From positions 20,364 to 84,363 of the forward strand of contig CAZGJA010000144.1 in the NCBI GenBank assembly GCA_964526695.1: a stretch of DNA of 64,000 nt, given 5' to 3'. Source of the stretch: JABWBH01 sp964526695. Lineage in GTDB: Bacteria > Planctomycetota > Phycisphaerae > UBA1845. Numbering within the stretch: the first letter of the stretch is position 1; each line of letters starts with the position of its first letter. The position numbers and the translations under genes are program-made. Shown piece after piece: positions 21,307 to 29,837 of the stretch. The notes beneath the pieces were generated by a model that was not told where the DNA came from, made no database searches, and saw only the letters and a list, made by a program, of their open reading frames with translations.

Positions 21307-22670
21307 TCAGCAGAATTCGTGGGCGAGTTCGGGCTCGGGGAGTTTCCCAATCGCATGACACAGCGCGATTTCAGCGGCTTCGAGGGTTCTGTAGCCGCAG
21401 GCCTTTCTGAGGGTCAGTTTGATGCGGTCGTTCAGGCCCTCCACGATGCCCGACGAGAACTCCTTTTTCGCGGCGAACCCGTTGAGGATGAGCCCCTCAT
21501 GTTTCCGAATGCTGCGGGCGACCTTTTTGATCGGCTCCAGGCGACAGCGCATGGCGCGCCTCAGCCAGCCGTCCAGAAAGACTCCCGCCCAGTGGAAGGT
21601 CCGGTACTCCCACAAGGTCTGGAAGCTCTCCTTCAGCAGGTAGGCCCGCACCGTCTTGAGGGACAGGCAGAGCAAATCCTTCAGCCGAGCCCGTTGCTTG
21701 TCGGTGAGATTCTCCACCCGTTTCAGGAAGCACCAGCGGCTATGTTTGAGGACCGGCTCGAAGTTGCGAGAGGCGAATTCCTTGGCCTCCGCCGCCCGGA
21801 CTTCGTCAATGGCCTCGTTGAGCCGGGCCACGAGGTGAGAGCGGTCCAGGATGTGCAGGGCCCGGGAAGCCTTCCTGGCGATGACCTTCAGGCAGGGTTG
21901 CCACAGGTCGCTGCAGACGAACTGGATGGCCTCCGTTGGCGGTTTACCCAACATGCGAAAGAAACGCAGGCGTGTCTTGGCGGTGCGATCCTGGCCGATC
22001 CACAGGAGGCGGCGGCAGGAAGCGTCGATCTGATACACCCCCGTCAGATAGCGATGGCCCTTCTGGAACTGAACCTCGTCCACGCCGATGGCGGTGATCC
22101 CGTCCAGACTGCGGTGCTGCAGCCCGTATTCCACGACCCAGGACACGCTGCGGAAAACGTGTTCCCAGGTCGTTTGGAAGATCAGAGCCACTTCCCGCCA
22201 GCTCAGCCGCCGGGCCCAGCGTGCCAGGAACACGGCATAGGCCCGAGTCAGGTGACACTTGCCCTCGGCCCAGGGCGTCATCTCCACCGTCACGCCGCAC
22301 CTCGGGCAGTTCACGCGGCGCATGGCGTAAATCAGATAGACGCTGATGGCCCACAGCGGCACGAAGGCGAAACGCCGCATGGGCAGGTGATCGCAGGCGG
22401 ATCCCCGACGACCGCAGCCCGAGCCATAGCAGCCCGTGGTGGAAGTCTGCGGGTCTGGCTCTTCACCCCCGACCACATCGGGATTCCCGGCAAATGACCG
22501 GCTGGAAAGCCGGTCCCCCAAGCAGAAGTCCTTTTCACCACGGGCTGATAGGGCCGCGATCCCTGGCGAGACCGGACCTCGACTTCGATCCCGTCGTCCG
22601 CGAACCGAACCGCTTCGTAGACGAAGCCCTTGATCTTGTGGACCCGATTGAGGACAGTCTTGATCTGCAC
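21307..22670 (-). pseudogene. ISL3-family transposase split by a MITE-like insertion
   Basis: The N-terminal piece (MQIKTVLNRVHKIKGFVYEA, from 22670) and the long C-terminal piece (CSGC-type zinc knuckle, AMRRVNCPRCGVTVEMTPW, then the DDE domain ITAIGVDEVQFQKGHRYLTG, LHILDRSHLVARLNEAI, GIVEGLNDRIKLTLRKACGY) are in different frames. Removing the 118-bp insert and one ATAG copy (122 bp) brings the two frames together exactly and restores RPYGSGCGRRG, giving an intact protein of about 413 aa, the normal size for the family. The disruption is thus recent and fully explained. Confidence 0.88.
22430..22547. mobile_element. 118-bp MITE-like element with ATAG target duplication
   Basis: Perfect 12-bp terminal inverted repeats CAGCCCGTGGTG at both ends, flanked by ATAG at 22426-22429 and 22548-22551. 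The interior contains a hairpin GACCGGCTTTCCAGCCGGTC, akin to the TTTCCA-loop palindromes at 51573-51618. It encodes nothing. Confidence 0.85.
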
Positions 22671-23166
22671 CGCTTAAGGCCTCCGTGGATCGGTGCTCTT
22701 GACAAGACCCATCTACCGGAACCTTGGGCGGTGCTTCATCTTGCGGCAGCTATCGGAAACCCGCCACGGGGCATAGCATCAGGCCGCTCGGCGAAACGGA
22801 GTCGGGCTCTGCGGGGACGCAACCCGGCCAGGGATAGCCGAGCCGACGGTGCGTCCAGAGCACCAGCCCCGTTGCCTGGTTGCGGCGGGGCTCTTCTCTC
22901 GCCCCCTTGGAACACCGGAGCCATGCCTCAAAAAATCCCGGGGTCGGGGGCGGAGCCCCAGTTCCAATCACCCACGAATTCTGCGGAAGAACCGGATTTT
23001 TAAGGACATCCCGCTGATTGTGCTGACTGTCTTTTTCTGGCGGAAGGGCCGGCGGTTCGGCTTCAAGCGAAGCAGGATTTCCATTCTCGCTCCTGCAATC
23101 CGTGGTCCTTCGTCTTCCAAGGGCAGGTTGCCAAAGGGTGCAGCCGCACCCATCGCAGCGAGCCGC
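22671..23166. other. Non-coding right part of the ISL3 element and flank
   Basis: No gene supported. Contains palindromic pieces (GCCCCGTTGCCTGGTTGCGG followed by CGGGGC; CGGGGTCGGGGGCGGAGCCCC), the right terminal repeat at 22969-22982, and about 180 bp of unremarkable sequence before the DUF72 stop. Confidence 0.5.
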
Positions 23167-24321
23167 TCACGACGCATCCGATGCCAGCGCGTCCAGCGCC
23201 AGCTCGATTGTCTGCGGCGCGTTCCCCTCGAAGCGGTTGTTCACGAATGCGAACAAGGTCCGCTTTTCCGCCAGGCACTTGTCAATCAGGGCCGACAGCG
23301 CCGACCGCCCCTCAGGATACGGATCCTGGATGGACTCGTATGGCTCGAACATCTTGACGGCCTGCTCGTAGGTGCGCCCCGGTCGCAGCAGGAACCGCGC
23401 GGCCACGTGCGGCGCGGTGAAGCTTGCCGGGTTGGCGAGCTGCTCCTCGACGGGCGGCATCTGCGTCCAACTGTTGAAGCAATGCGCCACGCCGTGAGCG
23501 CGAAGGCACGACAGATACTCATCCGAGTCTTCAAGGAAACCGCGGTTGCGCACCTCGACGGCGAAGCGGAAGCGGTCGGTCGGCAGCCGCGAGAGCAAGC
23601 CGTCAAGCCGCTCCGCGAACGCGCCCGGTTTGCTCAACGGTCCGCGATAGATCTTGCCGAACTCGAACATGACGGGTCCGAGCCGGTCGTGGTGCGGCTC
23701 GATGCGGTTGAGGAACATCTCGCGCAGCACGTCCGCGTCCATGAAGTGCGGATTGTCCTGCCCCGCCCGGTCCCCGTAGCGGGCGTGTTTCGGGTAGCGC
23801 TCCGCCGTGATTTCCTCCGGGACTTTCAGGCCAAGGGCGAATCCCGCCGGCGCCTGGTCGAACAACCGGCGCCAATACTCGGCGGATGGAAACTGGTAGA
23901 ACGAGAAATCGCCGCCGACGGCGGGGAAAACGCGCGCGTATTCCGTCAGGCACTCCTGCTCGAACTTCTTTTGCGAGAAGCGCCCGCGCGTCGCATACCT
24001 CGACGGATCGTACACCTGCCCCAGCCACCCCGGGTATTTCCAACTCGACGTGCCCAGGTACACGCCCCGCGCGGCCAACTTGCGAAGGCGGGCGGCGACG
24101 GGCGCGACGCCGGGCATTACCGCGTCCGAGGGCGGAAGCGTCGCCTTCGCGGGCGGGACGGATTGTGCAGGCGAAGCGGCCGGCGCGGCGTCAAAGGCAA
24201 ACGAAGCCTGGGCATCCGCCTGTTCGGAAGGCTTCGCGCTCCCGCGCCGAGAGGGCCGCGCCGGAGTCGAATCCACGCTGCCCGGCTTACTGTCTCGGCT
24301 TGTCCTTCTTCTCGCCGCCAT
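23167..24321 (-). CDS. DUF72 (YecE-like) TIM-barrel protein
   Basis: 384 aa from ATG 24321. The first 90 or so residues are Ala/Pro-rich and disordered; the DUF72 domain begins at GVYLGTSSWKYPGW and includes FPAVGGDFSFYQFPS, FALGLKVPEEIT, VMFEFGKIYRG, RFRFAVEVRNRGFL, HGVAHCFNSWTQMPP and the C-terminal FAFVNNRFEGNAPQTIELAL. The family has a TIM-barrel fold and no settled activity. Its start overlaps the 3' end of the S1/P1 nuclease gene by 35 bp, so it is downstream in the same unit and probably translationally coupled. Confidence 0.9.
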   Translation of the reverse strand: MAARRRTSRDSKPGSVDSTPARPSRRGSAKPSEQADAQASFAFDAAPAASPAQSVPPAKATLPPSDAVMPGVAPVAARLRKLAARGVYLGTSSWKYPGWLGQVYDPSRYATRGRFSQKKFEQECLTEYARVFPAVGGDFSFYQFPSAEYWRRLFDQAPAGFALGLKVPEEITAERYPKHARYGDRAGQDNPHFMDADVLREMFLNRIEPHHDRLGPVMFEFGKIYRGPLSKPGAFAERLDGLLSRLPTDRFRFAVEVRNRGFLEDSDEYLSCLRAHGVAHCFNSWTQMPPVEEQLANPASFTAPHVAARFLLRPGRTYEQAVKMFEPYESIQDPYPEGRSALSALIDKCLAEKRTLFAFVNNRFEGNAPQTIELALDALASDAS

Positions 24322-25180
24322 CGACCTGCCGTGAATCAAAGATCGAGTTGAGCAGCCCCGCCAGCCGCACGCCCGCCGCGGTCAGGCGCTCCTCCACCAC
24401 CGGCCGCGCCCGGTCCAGATACGCCTCGTCCAGCGCGCCTTCCGGTCCGACCGCGTAGGCGTGTGTCAGCGCGAGCTTGTGCGACTCTGTCGCCCAGCGG
24501 GCCGGATCCAGTGAACTCCACGCCTTGCGCTGATCCTCGCTCATGCGGCGAGTCAACTCGTCGGCATATTCCTTCCACGGTCGATGCGCGCGCTCGATGA
24601 TGTCGCTGTCCCAGACCTCGTGCAGGTTCTTTCGCTCGCCGAGCAGATCGACGATGATCTCGTTCCCCCCACGATCCTCCGCCAGTCCGGCGTGGAGCGG
24701 CTGATGCACGTCGCCAACGAAATGGACAAGGAACTTCAACGCCTCGACGCGTTGCTCGCGCGGCACTTGCGCGTCTTTCAACGTCTCGACCTGTTTGCGA
24801 ATCGCGCTGACGACGCAACCGGCCTTGGGGCAGTCGCGCTTCTCTTCGTACGCCTCCCCATCCTTGGGGATGTTGACGTAGTGCCACGGAGCAGTCGCAC
24901 GATAAGGCGGGTCGTCACGCACGACGTCCGCCCACGTGGAGACCTCCGCCAGCGATTCGCCGCGCAGCAGGTCTTCCACTTCGGTCCTCGTCCGATCCGT
25001 CAGCAACCGCGACGCCATGTCCGCGACGATGCGATGCCCGTCCTTGCCCCATCCGAACGCGCACGACAGCGACCCCAGGAAGGCCAGAGTCCACGCACAG
25101 GCGAGCCGGGCTGCGCGACAGGATCGCTTGCGCCCGGCGTCTTGGCTGGCGTTTCGTCTCTCCATGCACGTCTCTCGCAT
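24287..25180 (-). CDS. Secreted S1/P1-type zinc nuclease
   Basis: 297 aa; ATG 25180 has GGGAGG 10 nt upstream, ATG 25165 is an alternative. The signal peptide ends in CAFG, and the mature chain starts WGKDGHRIV, where the terminal Trp and His are zinc ligands in this family. The other ligands are all visible: TWADVVRDD, PWHYVNIP, HFVGDVHQPLHAG and NLHEVWDSDII. These enzymes degrade single-stranded DNA and RNA at a trinuclear zinc site, outside the cytoplasm. The 3' end overlaps the DUF72 gene. A role in nutrient scavenging is the family expectation. Confidence 0.93.
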   Translation of the reverse strand: MRETCMERRNASQDAGRKRSCRAARLACAWTLAFLGSLSCAFGWGKDGHRIVADMASRLLTDRTRTEVEDLLRGESLAEVSTWADVVRDDPPYRATAPWHYVNIPKDGEAYEEKRDCPKAGCVVSAIRKQVETLKDAQVPREQRVEALKFLVHFVGDVHQPLHAGLAEDRGGNEIIVDLLGERKNLHEVWDSDIIERAHRPWKEYADELTRRMSEDQRKAWSSLDPARWATESHKLALTHAYAVGPEGALDEAYLDRARPVVEERLTAAGVRLAGLLNSIFDSRQVDGGEKKDKPRQ

Positions 25181-25307
25181 CGATGAAGCGCCTCCCCCGC
25201 GCCCGGTCGCCCGTCACGCATGGCCCATGGCCCGCAGCGTACTCAAGGAGATTCTAGCGGATTCCCGTGATTCGCGCAGCATGGCCAGGCGAGTACCCCA
25301 GGCCATG

Positions 25308-25958
25308 CTACCCCCTCGCACCGCGACGCGCGAGTACGGACCGCCCCGCGAGGCGCCTGGCTCGCAGGGCGGGCAGTTCGCCGTAGCCGCCGATCACATA
25401 GATCAGCGCGTCCAATTCAACGGCCACCGCCTCGGCCCGCAGCGACGGCATGTCGGCTCGGTAAGACCACTCCCTGGTCGCGGGGTCATACATCTCGACG
25501 GTTCGCGTAAGTTCATAACCCCGCTTTCCCCCGTCACCGAATCCACCGAAGACGAAGACCTTTCCGTCGGCTGCCGCGGCGGCCGGTCCCCAGCGCACTT
25601 CGTTCATGGGGGCGCCGGTGTACCACTTGTCGCCGCTTTCAAACGTGAAGCCGGTGTACCGGTAGCCCTCCGGAGAAACGGAGGTCTCGGTGGCGAGGTA
25701 GAAGTCAGTCGGCAAGTCGCCGCCTTCGCCCGGAGGTCCGGCAGGTCCGGCGGGTCCGGGTGGGCCTTGATTTCCGGAAGGACCGGGCGGGCCCTGTGCA
25801 CCCGGCCCGCCGGCCGGACCCTGCTCGCCCTGCGGACCCTGCTCACCCTGAAGACCCTGTTCACCCTGAAGGCCGACAAGCCCATCGGTCCCGTCATCGC
25901 CGATGCAGTCGAGCAACGTGAACGCGCCGTCGCCGAAGGAAAAGCCGCGCGCCTTCAT
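25308..25958 (-). pseudogene. Remnant of a collagen-like / kelch exoprotein
   Basis: 216 codons. About 18 Gly-x-y triplets (GLQGEQGLQGEQGPQGEQ, GPPGPAGPAGPP) are followed by two kelch-type blades (GKVFVFGGFGDGGKRGYE, YDPATREWSYRADMP, ALIYVIGGYGEL) and then a sequence that no longer looks like kelch (RARRLAGRSVLARRGARG). A kelch propeller needs about six blades, so the protein is cut short; a signal peptide and ribosome site are also missing. It reads as a decayed fragment of a larger surface protein, though expression of the short form cannot be excluded. Confidence 0.6.
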
Positions 25959-26099
25959 GGGATAGGGTCATAGGTTCGTCATCATCCCATGTGGGTCGCC
26001 GGTCGCGCTGCGTGGCCGTGGGGTTCCCGAACGACTCCACGGAAAAAAGGACATCCAAGTGGACGCATCGACCCACACCCCTGAAAATGACGCGCTGGG

Positions 26100-28055
26100 A
26101 TGCGACCAGAGGCGACAACACATCGCGACTTCTTTCACGAATTTCTGCCCTTGCCCCTCAAGGTCGAGCGGACCGGCGGCGTCTGCCGACTGGGCGGGCG
26201 CGTGCGCATCGAATGTTGCGTTGAGGATGCGCGGGTTCAAAGGGAGGCGGAGCGCATCCTGCATTTCGTGTCTCAGCGCAGGAGAGACCCCGATCGCGGC
26301 GCCCCCGGGTTGAGCCTCAAACTGGTGTGCGAGCCTGGGGCGGGCACCGGCCTCGAAACGCACCGGATAAGAGTCCTCCCTGAGTGCGTTGAGGTCGTGG
26401 GCGTATCCGCGGCCGGTTGTTTCCACGCGCTGCAGACATTGCGGCAACTGCTCGCGCTGCATCCCGGAGATATTCCGTGCGTGGTGATTCAGGACGCGCC
26501 GGCGTTCCCCTTGCGCGGGCTGCTGTACGACGTGACGCGGGGCAAGGTTCCACACGTCACAACGCTCAAGAGCCTTGTCGATCGGCTGGCAGCGCTGAAG
26601 TGCAACCAGCTTCAGCTCTACATTGAGCATGCTTTCACCTTCGCGTTCGACCCGGACATCTGCGACGCCGGGCACGGCCTGACGCCCGAGGAAATCCGCG
26701 AGGTGGATGCGTATGCGCGGGATCGGTTCATCACACTCGTCCCGGCCGTGGCGACGATGGGGCACATGGGGCGGATTCTCACTTTGCCGAAGTACCGGCA
26801 TCTCGCCGAGATCGAACCGACGCAGACGTGGGACCAGATGAGTTGGCCGCAGCGGGCGCGGGGATTCACGCTCGACGTGCTCAACCCCGAATCGATGCGG
26901 CTCGTCGAACGCATCTGGGACAACATCCTCGACGCCTTCAGCAGCTCGGTCGCTAACATCTGCGGCGATGAACCCCATGATTTGGGGCGCGGCAGAAACG
27001 CCGCGCGCCTGGATGAAGCAGGGCGCGCGTCGGCGTATGTGAGGCGCATCGCCGAGACGTGCCGCTTTGTGCAATCACGAGGGCGCAGCGCGCAAATGTG
27101 GAGCGACGTGCTGGTGCATCATCTGGATTCGCTGGGGGATCCCCAAGGCGGCACAGGTTCGCAGGCCGGGCGTCAGCAGGTCGGAGACCTGCTGAACCAG
27201 AGGCAGCTCGGAGAGCTGCCCCACCTGCTGCGGGATTTGCCGCGCGACATCACCGTCCTGCACTGGGGCTACGACCACGGCTCTCGATACGACATGACGC
27301 GCCGCTTCGTCGAGGCGGGATTCCCGACCGTCGTCTGCCCCGGCACCACCGGCTGGAAGCGCATTCTCAACGCCATCGGCCTTGCCGAACGCAACATCAC
27401 CTCCTTCACTCGCGCCGGACTGCAGGCGGGAGCGACGGGCCTGCTCAACACCGACTGGGGCGACCACGGGCATTTCAACGCGCCGGGCTGCTCGGCGCAC
27501 GGGATCGCGCTCGGCGCGGCCTGCGGGTGGAGCGGGATTCGAGAACCGGGCGGCGCGGACTTCGACCGCCGCTTTGCACGGTGGATTCTCGCAGCGGAGG
27601 AAGTCGAAGTCGTCGCGCTCCTGCGTCAGACGGCCGCCGTGGCCGACACGTGCGAGACGTGGACGCTGCTGCGAACGCCGCTCGACGCGATGCCCGACGG
27701 CGCGAACCTCGGCTCGATGGAGGCATGGCAGCGCACGCGCGACGCCGCGGAGGCGTTGACCGGGCGTCTCGACGACATCCTCCGCGCGCGAGGTGAGCCG
27801 CTCCAAGATGCGTTGTGCGCGCTGCCCGGCCCCGGCGACGCGCGTGACCTGCGGATCGCCGCGGAGTGCTCGCGCGTGCTGGCGGAGAAGATGCTCGCGC
27901 AGACGGCGCAGACACCTTCCGCAGCGCGTCGTCCAACGTGGGCATCGGATTTGGCCGCAGTGGGCGACGCGTATCTTGCGAATGCGTCAACGGCCTTCAA
28001 AGCGCCCGGTTTGCGCGACATCGCGCTGGCGCTTCAGGCGGCTGCCGCAGGTTAG
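26100..28055 (+). CDS. GH20 beta-N-acetylhexosaminidase-type glycoside hydrolase
   Basis: 651 aa. The N-terminal GH20b domain (THRIRVLPECVEVVGVSAAG, FHALQTLRQLL) precedes the barrel (FPLRGLLYDVTRGKVPHVTT, LKCNQLQLYIEHAFTF, YARDRFITLVPAVATMGHMG, GFTLDVLNPES). The catalytic Asp-Glu pair sits in NICGDEPHDLG, the two residues used for substrate-assisted cleavage of terminal GlcNAc/GalNAc. No signal peptide is seen, so it may be cytoplasmic or use another start. An in-frame palindromic insertion adds about 30 residues after MWSDVLVHHLDSLG. It stands alone on the + strand and ends in a hairpin followed by a dispersed repeat. Confidence 0.88.
   Translation: MRPEATTHRDFFHEFLPLPLKVERTGGVCRLGGRVRIECCVEDARVQREAERILHFVSQRRRDPDRGAPGLSLKLVCEPGAGTGLETHRIRVLPECVEVVGVSAAGCFHALQTLRQLLALHPGDIPCVVIQDAPAFPLRGLLYDVTRGKVPHVTTLKSLVDRLAALKCNQLQLYIEHAFTFAFDPDICDAGHGLTPEEIREVDAYARDRFITLVPAVATMGHMGRILTLPKYRHLAEIEPTQTWDQMSWPQRARGFTLDVLNPESMRLVERIWDNILDAFSSSVANICGDEPHDLGRGRNAARLDEAGRASAYVRRIAETCRFVQSRGRSAQMWSDVLVHHLDSLGDPQGGTGSQAGRQQVGDLLNQRQLGELPHLLRDLPRDITVLHWGYDHGSRYDMTRRFVEAGFPTVVCPGTTGWKRILNAIGLAERNITSFTRAGLQAGATGLLNTDWGDHGHFNAPGCSAHGIALGAACGWSGIREPGGADFDRRFARWILAAEEVEVVALLRQTAAVADTCETWTLLRTPLDAMPDGANLGSMEAWQRTRDAAEALTGRLDDILRARGEPLQDALCALPGPGDARDLRIAAECSRVLAEKMLAQTAQTPSAARRPTWASDLAAVGDAYLANASTAFKAPGLRDIALALQAAAAG
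27142..27230 (+). repeat. In-frame palindromic insertion in the GH20 gene
   Basis: Two palindromes in tandem, AGCAGGTCGGAGACCTGCT (27175-27193) and GGCAGCTCGGAGAGCTGCC (27202-27220), share the CGGAG centre. They encode a Gln/Gly/Leu-rich stretch between two conserved barrel segments (DVLVHHLDSLG and RDITVLHWGYD) that are normally close together. Confidence 0.7.
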
Positions 28056-28059
28056 CGGG

Positions 28060-28164
28060 CTGCGGCAGAATCCGGAACTGCGCATGTGTATCGTCACCCC
28101 CGCGCAGGCGGGGGTCCAGAGCGGACTTGCGGGGCGCTGGATTCCCGCCTGCGCGGGAATGACG
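28060..28164. repeat. dRS3-like dispersed inverted repeat, copy 1
   Basis: Arms GTCACCCCCGCGCAGGCGGG and its inverse ATTCCCGCCTGCGCGGGAAT ending in GACG, with the core starting 37 bp after the GH20 stop. The left flank GCTGCGGCAGAATCCGGAAC is shared with copy 2 (40.85 kb). Probably a transcript-end structure as well as a repeat. Confidence 0.8.
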
Positions 28165-28331
28165 GATTTCGCATCCTGCCGCGGACTGCCAGCGCAGCGC
28201 CTCAAGATGAAGCAACGGGCGCCAGCAGAGCCGCGCCCGTAAAGAAGCGCTTTTCGGCTGCTGCAGTCGCGCTGCGGACCGCTTCCTTACGGGCGCGGAT
28301 CTGAAAGAAGCGTCGCTCGCGCGGTTTGAGA

Positions 28332-29573
28332 TCACGCCTGCTCCAGCGCCTTGGGGCCAAGCGTGACGACGCACATGCGGTCGCGCGGGTGCGAGGCGAG
28401 GAAGTCGCGAATGTCCGCCACCGTCACCTTGCGCACCTGGTCCAGCTTCTCCTCCTGCGGGACGGGTCGGCCCCGGTGAAAGAGGTCGTCGGCCATTTCG
28501 CCGCAGAGCGATCGCGTGGTGCTGCCGCGCGTTTCAACGCGGGCGGTGATTGCGGCCTTGGCGCGGTCCAGCTCCTCCTCGGCGAGGTCTTCGCCGAGCC
28601 GGTCCACCTCGCGGAAGAGCGTGCGGTAGGTCTGATCGCAGCGCTGCGGCGTGGTCGAAGCCCCGAGGAAGATCATCCCCGTGCCGCGCGGCGCCTCGGC
28701 CCAGGCGCCGACCCAGTACACCAGCCCCTGCTTCTCGCGCACCTCGGTGAATAGCCGGCCGCTCATGCCCCCAGCCAGCACGCCGATGAGCACGCGCTGC
28801 ACCGGGTACTGCGGGTCGGCGACGTAAACGCCCGGGAAACACAGGCTCATCTGCTCCTGCTCAAGCTCCTTTTCGTGGTGCGTCGTGACGGCGTTGAACT
28901 CGACCGGATACGGCGTGCGCCCGCGACGGTCCCGCGAGCCGAAGCCCGCGAAGTGCTTCTCGAAAACATCGCGCGCCTGCGCGTGCGCGACGGGGCCGGC
29001 CACGCTGACCTGCATCGTCCCGCCGGCGGCGACGCGCTGCCAGAAGCGGGCGACGTCCTCGCGCGTGATCCGGCTGAGCGTTTCCGGCTCGCCGAGTTCA
29101 TGACGACCGACCACCGACCCGAACGCCTGCCGCGAGATGTACTTATCCACCAGTTCCTGCGGATCGTCATCGAGCGCGAGGAATTCCTGCCGGCCCAGCT
29201 CGACGCTGACCTCGACCATGTCCTGCGGAAACGTCGGCGTGCGCAGGAACTCGGCATGAAGGGCGACCGCGGCGTCGAAGTGCTGCGGCAGCACGGTGCA
29301 GGAGAACGTCGTCGTCTCCCGGCCCGCGCCCGATCCGCGAATGGCGCCAAGGGCGTCGAAGGCGTCGGACAGCTCCTTGGCCGATCGCCGCTGCGTGCCC
29401 TTGGTCAGCGTGTCCTCGACGATCCGCGCCAGCCCGAGCCGGTCCGGCGGCTCCTCGCACATGCCCGCCAGCACGCGAATCTCGAAGGTGACGACGTGAC
29501 GACGCGGCAGCGCCAGCGAGGCCAGCTCCACTCCGCAACCCAGGAACTCATGTTCAGCGCGCAAGCCGTTCAC
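28332..29573 (-). CDS. M16-family peptidase homologue with degenerate active site
   Basis: 413 aa from GTG 29573; GGGAGGAG lies 12 nt before it and no other start gives a sensible length. The fold matches M16 (processing-peptidase/insulinase): VNGLRAEHE, GLARIVEDTLTKGTQRRS, SDAFDALGAI, LGRQEFLALDDDPQEL, then the second half with GVYVADPQYPVQRVLIGVLAGGM and REKQGLVYWVGAW. The zinc motif HxxEH of active members is RIVED here, and the downstream ligand Glu is not evident, so it cannot be a classical protease. Such subunits usually pair with an active M16 partner, but none lies in the window. No signal peptide is visible. Confidence 0.85.
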   Translation of the reverse strand: MNGLRAEHEFLGCGVELASLALPRRHVVTFEIRVLAGMCEEPPDRLGLARIVEDTLTKGTQRRSAKELSDAFDALGAIRGSGAGRETTTFSCTVLPQHFDAAVALHAEFLRTPTFPQDMVEVSVELGRQEFLALDDDPQELVDKYISRQAFGSVVGRHELGEPETLSRITREDVARFWQRVAAGGTMQVSVAGPVAHAQARDVFEKHFAGFGSRDRRGRTPYPVEFNAVTTHHEKELEQEQMSLCFPGVYVADPQYPVQRVLIGVLAGGMSGRLFTEVREKQGLVYWVGAWAEAPRGTGMIFLGASTTPQRCDQTYRTLFREVDRLGEDLAEEELDRAKAAITARVETRGSTTRSLCGEMADDLFHRGRPVPQEEKLDQVRKVTVADIRDFLASHPRDRMCVVTLGPKALEQA

Positions 29574-29837
29574 CGTCGTTGAGAACTCCTCCCGGTCCGC
29601 TATGCTCTCAAACCTTGGCCTGCGGCAGATTCTGCGCAGGCGGGTTCTGAGCGTATTCGCCGGTCGCACGACGTGCAAGACATGCCGCGTGACGCAATTC
29701 GCCGATGATGAAACGCGAGAAGCGACCGACGCTCGACGATTCGATCGCCGCGTTTTCAGCTTTCGGTCGGGGGGCCGCCTGGCGATTCTCAGCGGCGGAG
29801 CTTGCGATCGTCGGCGCGGCCGTGGGTGGGCAGCAAT

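Larger units (their letters stand above)
21307..22985 (-). mobile_element. ISL3-type insertion sequence
   Basis: Bounded by inverted repeats sharing GCAGAATTCGTGGG: left copy 21310-21323, right copy (reverse complement) 22969-22982. The transposase reads right to left and its stop codon touches the left repeat. The usual 8-bp target duplication was not found. About 300 bp between the transposase start and the right repeat are non-coding. The element is inactivated by the insertion at 22430-22547. Confidence 0.7.

Noticed and set aside
20026..22497. 823-codon + strand open frame
   Set aside because: Runs through the sulfatase 3' end in the wrong frame, and antisense to a lipoprotein and the transposase.
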